Shown: positions 6,797 through 9,013 of the stretch, piece after piece
How the letters are laid out: each line of letters opens with the position of its first letter
Numbering within the stretch: position 1 is the first letter of the stretch
Source: Saprospiraceae bacterium
GTDB taxonomy: Bacteria; Bacteroidota; Bacteroidia; Chitinophagales; Saprospiraceae
Direction of reading: 5' to 3'
NCBI GenBank assembly: GCA_004297645.1
Contig: SCUG01000346.1
Span: 1-9,013, forward strand
Length of the DNA: 9,013 nt
Program-made: the position numbers and the translations under genes
The notes under the pieces: model-generated
Database searches by the model: none
What the model saw: the letters and a program-made list of their open reading frames with translations, nothing else
What the model was told of the DNA's origin: nothing

Positions 6797-6963
6797 CTAA
6801 GGAACGAGCGAATAATAAGGTGTCACCTTCGGTGAGCTTATTTTTTCTGATAACAAGGCGGTAAAACAGGCGCATAGTGGGGCTACGCAACTGTTTTGCC
6901 AACGAAGTCATCGGGTAAAAGACGCCGCCCAAAGTGACAGGTTATTATTCACTCGTTTCTTAG
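6797..6963. mobile_element. MITE-like palindromic element with 30-bp terminal inverted repeats
   Basis: The 30 bases at 6797-6826 (CTAAGGAACGAGCGAATAAT...) match the reverse complement of 6934-6963 at 26 of 30 positions. Between them are further nested pairings: TCACC/GGTGA (6823-6827 with 6831-6835), GATAAC with GTCATC (6849-6854 with 6907-6912, one mismatch), and GGTAAAACAG with CTGTTTTGCC (6860-6869 with 6891-6900, one G-T wobble). Inside this last stem, GCG and TAG pair with CTA and CGC around a TGGGG loop (6878-6882). No coding frame is evident and no target-site duplication is seen at the borders. The size (167 bp) and inverted ends suggest a miniature inverted-repeat transposable element; a structured RNA or a folded recombination site is the main alternative. 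It sits exactly where hsdM-like sequence ends. Confidence 0.6.
6814..6846 (+). terminator. Stem-loop followed by a T-run inside the palindromic element
   Basis: AATAAG (6814-6819) pairs with CTTATT (6837-6842), and TCACC with GGTGA closes a 3-base loop (TTC, 6828-6830), with a small internal bulge. An unbroken run of T extends from 6841 to 6846. This has the form of an intrinsic terminator for + strand transcription arriving from the nuclease/hsdM side. It overlaps the left terminal repeat, so it may be a by-product of the element's ends. Confidence 0.45.
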
Positions 6964-6981
6964 CGTATAAAAGGCAAAAGC

Positions 6982-7830
6982 CTACAACTTCAGCATCTGC
7001 GTGGCCGGTACCTGCCCGCCACCTGCAAGTTGCAGAATGTAAAAACCGGGGCTCAGCCCTGCTACTTCAATACTCTTTTCGTTAGCGCCGGGGCTCAGCG
7101 TCAGGCTCTCCACCTTTTGTATCACGCCCTGTACGTCAAAGATGCGCAGGGTGAAATTTCCCGTTATTTTGCTGATGACCGCGAGGTTCATCACCTCGCT
7201 CACCGGATTTGGCTGTACAGTCATGCTGGCAATTTCATTTTTCAGAGCAAATACCGCCGAGATGGTGCCTTCTTCCACTGCTAAAGTTTTTTTGGCAGTG
7301 CCGTCGCCACTGGGAGCTACGTTGCCATTTACCGCGTTGCTCGCTGCAAAAAAAGTGACGTTGCCCACGCCCGCTGCCGGGGCTATCCAGGGCACCAGGA
7401 AAACACCACTCGGAGAGGGAGCGCCGTGTTCGACATATTTGCGGCCGCTGAGCGTGACCACGTGTTTGCCGGCGCCGGGGTTGCCCCAATCGCCGGCCTG
7501 CTCATTGGCAGCGTTGAGCGACACGGCCTGAAAGCCAAAGTCTGCCGGAGTTCCGGTGCCTGGCGTGTTGGTCACCCTCAGAATGTAAGTCTTGCCGGGT
7601 TCGTATTTGGTGACAGGGGTGTCCCCGTCCAGCAGTTCGAGGGTTACGGCAGGGTCGAATGCGCCGGACGAATGGCACCCCGTATTGGCACAAGTACCCG
7701 TATTCCCCGTGCTGCCGGGGGCGCCTGTCACTTCCAGGCCGGCCACAGCCCCTGGCCCGCCGGCCCGGCTCTGAAGCACGACATACAGGACCAATAGCCC
7801 TGCGAATTTGTAAACATTCCTGATTTTCAT
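6982..7830 (-). CDS. Secreted choice-of-anchor-V-like protein with T9SS type A C-terminal sorting domain
   Basis: This encodes 282 residues from the ATG at 7830; the frame also offers ATG at 7836 and TTG at 7839, but 7830 (MKIRNVYKF + hydrophobic core + QSRA) gives the cleanest signal peptide. The mature N-terminus has GAPGSTGNTGTCANTGCHSS (residues 37-56), the cysteine/histidine block seen at the start of choice-of-anchor V domains, here with CxxxxCH spacing. YEPGKTYILRV (76-86), FGFQAVSLN, and VTLSGRKYVEHG then VFLVPWIAPAAGVGNVTFFA (143-162) continue the reelin-like beta domain. From about residue 203, VQPNPVSE, LRIFDVQGV and LSPGFYILQL form a type A sorting domain, which sends proteins through the type IX secretion system in Bacteroidota. 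The ligand is unknown. A weak -7-like box (TACCTTTC, 7854-7847) lies just upstream. Its 3' end is 18 bases from the palindromic element. Confidence 0.9.
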   Translation of the reverse strand: MKIRNVYKFAGLLVLYVVLQSRAGGPGAVAGLEVTGAPGSTGNTGTCANTGCHSSGAFDPAVTLELLDGDTPVTKYEPGKTYILRVTNTPGTGTPADFGFQAVSLNAANEQAGDWGNPGAGKHVVTLSGRKYVEHGAPSPSGVFLVPWIAPAAGVGNVTFFAASNAVNGNVAPSGDGTAKKTLAVEEGTISAVFALKNEIASMTVQPNPVSEVMNLAVISKITGNFTLRIFDVQGVIQKVESLTLSPGANEKSIEVAGLSPGFYILQLAGGGQVPATQMLKL

Positions 7831-7965
7831 AAACATCAATTTTTGTGAAAGGTATAATGGTGAATTCTGATAATTATTGGGTTCCGGGCTTCAGAAGGTT
7901 TATCACAAATTCTGCTGGAAACCCCGCCCGCAAGGATTGCGTTCATGGAAGGCCGTTGACTTGTG
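7831..7965. other. Intergenic stretch with one dispersed-repeat copy
   Basis: Together with the palindromic element that follows, this makes a gene-free gap of about 330 bases (7831-8158). No coding frame is evident here. GGGTTCCGGGCTTCAG at 7879-7894 differs by one base from the sequence at 3180-3195, where it forms part of a stem-loop. Here it does not form the same hairpin. Nothing else recognisable was seen. Confidence 0.4.
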
Positions 7966-8101
7966 GGTAGTGTCAAATTGAGTATGATTTTTCGACGCTG
8001 AGAGACGCTGATTTTTTATGAATTTTATGCCGCATTCAACCTGAAATCATAAGGAATCAGCGTCTCTCAGCGTCGAGCGTCACTCATGAGTTGACATTAC
8101 C
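7966..8101. repeat. Palindromic element with a near-perfect 29-nt stem and outer inverted repeats
   Basis: The arm at 7993-8021 (starting CGACGCTGAGAGACGCTGAT) pairs with 8047-8075. The outer 21 bases are perfect, then two T-G wobbles, then six more perfect pairs, with a 25-base loop. The arm itself contains the 8-mer GACGCTGA twice (7994-8001 and 8004-8011). Further out, GGTAGTGTCAA (7966-7976) is the inverse of TTGACATTACC (8091-8101) with one mismatch. CTTGTG occurs at both borders (7960-7965 and 8104-8109), a possible imperfect target duplication. There is no T-run on either strand next to the stem, so it is not a standard terminator. No coding frame is evident. It lies between two reverse-strand genes. 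Confidence 0.65.
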
Positions 8102-8158
8102 GGCTTGTGAAAAGGAATAAACTGCCGTGTAGGTTCAATCGAGAGATACTCAGGTTTG

Positions 8159-8713
8159 TCAGCTTTCATACAAATAGCCCAGTTCCGGGCATTTGCCCCT
8201 GGCACCCCGAAAGTAATCGTCAATGATTTTGAAATCGGCGTCTTTGTCATCCGACGGGGTAAAAGGCGCGCTGAAACCCACCACTTTGTGCCCCCAATCG
8301 AAACGGCACATGACAATCGCCGCACCACTGCTCTTAGCGATGTAATAAAACCCGGTTTTCAGTTTGGCCACTTTGCTCCGGGTGCCTTCAGGGGCGAGCA
8401 CCACGTGAAACCGCTCTTCACGTTCGAAAATATCTATCATGGAGCGGACGAAGTTCGTGCTCTTTTTGCGGTTCACAGGATAGCCACCGAGCATGCGAAA
8501 CAGCCAGCCAAAAGGCGGCCGGAACAGGCTGTCCTTGGCCACGAACCAAATGTCAATACTCAGGGCTGACCGAACGAGGAGGCCGAGCGGGAAGTCCCAA
8601 TTGGAAGTGTGCGGAATGACGATGAGTACCACACGGGGCAACTCATACGGATAGCGTCCTTCAATTTGCCATCCAAAGAGCCGGAGAATGAATGCACTAA
8701 TGCGGCTGAGCAT
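8159..8713 (-). CDS. PlsC-like lysophospholipid acyltransferase family protein
   Basis: This encodes 184 residues from the ATG at 8713. The acyltransferase block I is visible as HTSNWD (His35 to Asp40, the HX4D catalytic pair) and the acceptor-phosphate block as LAPEGTRSK (106-114, EGTR). Between them are FVAKDSLF (57-64) and GGYPVNRKK (76-84), then LKTGFYYIAKSSGAAIVM, all in the order typical of 1-acylglycerol-3-phosphate acyltransferase relatives. The protein is shorter than classical PlsC and resembles the small family common in Bacteroidota. It likely acylates a lipid at the cytoplasmic membrane face; the substrate is not deducible. An upstream in-frame ATG at 8752 exists, but 8713 is chosen because family members usually begin with this MLSRISAFILRLFGW-type helix and a -7-like box at 8774-8767 leaves a sensible leader. 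A palindromic element lies 58 bases after its stop. Confidence 0.88.
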   Translation of the reverse strand: MLSRISAFILRLFGWQIEGRYPYELPRVVLIVIPHTSNWDFPLGLLVRSALSIDIWFVAKDSLFRPPFGWLFRMLGGYPVNRKKSTNFVRSMIDIFEREERFHVVLAPEGTRSKVAKLKTGFYYIAKSSGAAIVMCRFDWGHKVVGFSAPFTPSDDKDADFKIIDDYFRGARGKCPELGYLYES

Positions 8714-8753
8714 AGCTGTTGAGTTTAGAAATTGGCTGCGGAACCAGGGCAAA

Positions 8754-9013
8754 ATGCCAGGACGGGCGAAAATAGGAATATTTGATCATGTTTTTCCGAT
8801 ACCTGAAAAAGGTCATTCCTTCGTTTCTCCGCTGTTAAATCAATTCCGTCCGGGCTTTTCCCAAACAAGCTCTATCGGCGGCGCCAACAAAGCGCTGTCG
8901 AAGAGGGCTTCGGCAGTACAGTTTCACCCAGGCCGGCATCATCTTCGGGTTTCGGAAAAGGGACTTATTCCATCAATCGCAATCGAGGTAAATCTTCAAC
9001 CGCTCACGGAGCA
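8754..9013 (+). other. Edge region with no firmly supported gene; open + frame of uncertain status
   Basis: The + strand is open from an ATG at 8754 to the window edge, 86 codons without a stop (MPGRAKIGIFDHVFPIPEKG at the start). It matches no family I know, overlaps the proposed acyltransferase promoter, and could be chance. On the reverse strand, a short frame of about 27 codons ending near 8840 reads AEALFDSALLAPPIELVW then EKPGRN and stop, with upstream stops in the same frame, which could be the eroded end of another gene. A second reverse frame enters at the edge and stops near 8975 after RERLKIYLDCD. None of these can be confirmed from this window alone. Confidence 0.2.
8767..8774 (-). 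promoter_or_regulatory. Candidate -7 box for the acyltransferase gene
   Basis: On the reverse strand TATTTTCG is one base off TAnnTTTG and identical to the box proposed upstream of the gene at 4934. Transcription from about 8760 would leave a 47-base leader to the ATG at 8713 but under 10 bases to the ATG at 8752, which favours the shorter protein. No clear -33 TTG was found. Confidence 0.3.

Noticed and set aside
6797..6963. Integron attC site
   Set aside because: The element is palindromic, but I could not find the paired RYYYAAC and GTTRRRY core sites at its ends, and there is no integrase or gene-cassette structure nearby.
1..9013. CRISPR array, tRNA or rRNA genes
   Set aside because: No regularly spaced direct repeats, no tRNA cloverleaf pattern and no rRNA-like sequence were noticed on either strand.

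Overview
The window looks like chromosomal DNA from a Bacteroidota bacterium, most likely a Saprospiraceae- or Chitinophagales-type lineage. The signs are a secreted protein with a C-terminal type IX secretion (T9SS) sorting domain, small lipoproteins with short cysteine lipoboxes, almost no Shine-Dalgarno sequences, and promoter-like elements matching the Bacteroidota -7 consensus TAnnTTTG. The lineage is inferred from these features; no marker gene is present.

Layout. Bases 1-74 hold the probable tail of an upstream gene. A small lipoprotein gene (139-546, +) converges, with a 17-base gap, on a long reverse gene (2504-564) for a glutamate-cysteine-ligase-like enzyme carrying two C-terminal CBS domains. 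A second lipoprotein gene (2645-3172, +) diverges from that ligase gene, followed by an aldehyde dehydrogenase of the ALDH7 (antiquitin / alpha-aminoadipic semialdehyde dehydrogenase) class (3280-4809, +).

From about 4870 to 6965 the character changes. An AT-richer gene (4934-5875, +) encodes a DUF91/NucS-like nuclease domain joined to a DUF5655 domain. Behind it are two decayed genes abutting each other: the N-terminal part of a DUF1801-family gene, then the C-terminal third of a type I restriction-modification methyltransferase (HsdM) with several stop codons and a frameshift. The block ends at a 167-bp palindromic element with 30-bp imperfect terminal inverted repeats and nested stem-loops. 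This stretch reads as the scar of a former restriction-modification island.

The last third is on the reverse strand: a T9SS-sorted, choice-of-anchor-V-like secreted protein (7830-6982) and a PlsC-type lysophospholipid acyltransferase-like protein (8713-8159). Between them is a second palindromic element (7966-8101) with a near-perfect 29-nt stem. Bases 8714-9013 hold no gene I can support firmly.

The intact genes do not form one pathway: thiol/peptide ligation, aldehyde oxidation, surface lipoproteins, a secreted protein and lipid acylation. The most unusual content is the RM-island scar with its palindromic element, the second palindromic element, and the CBS-regulated ligase fusion.
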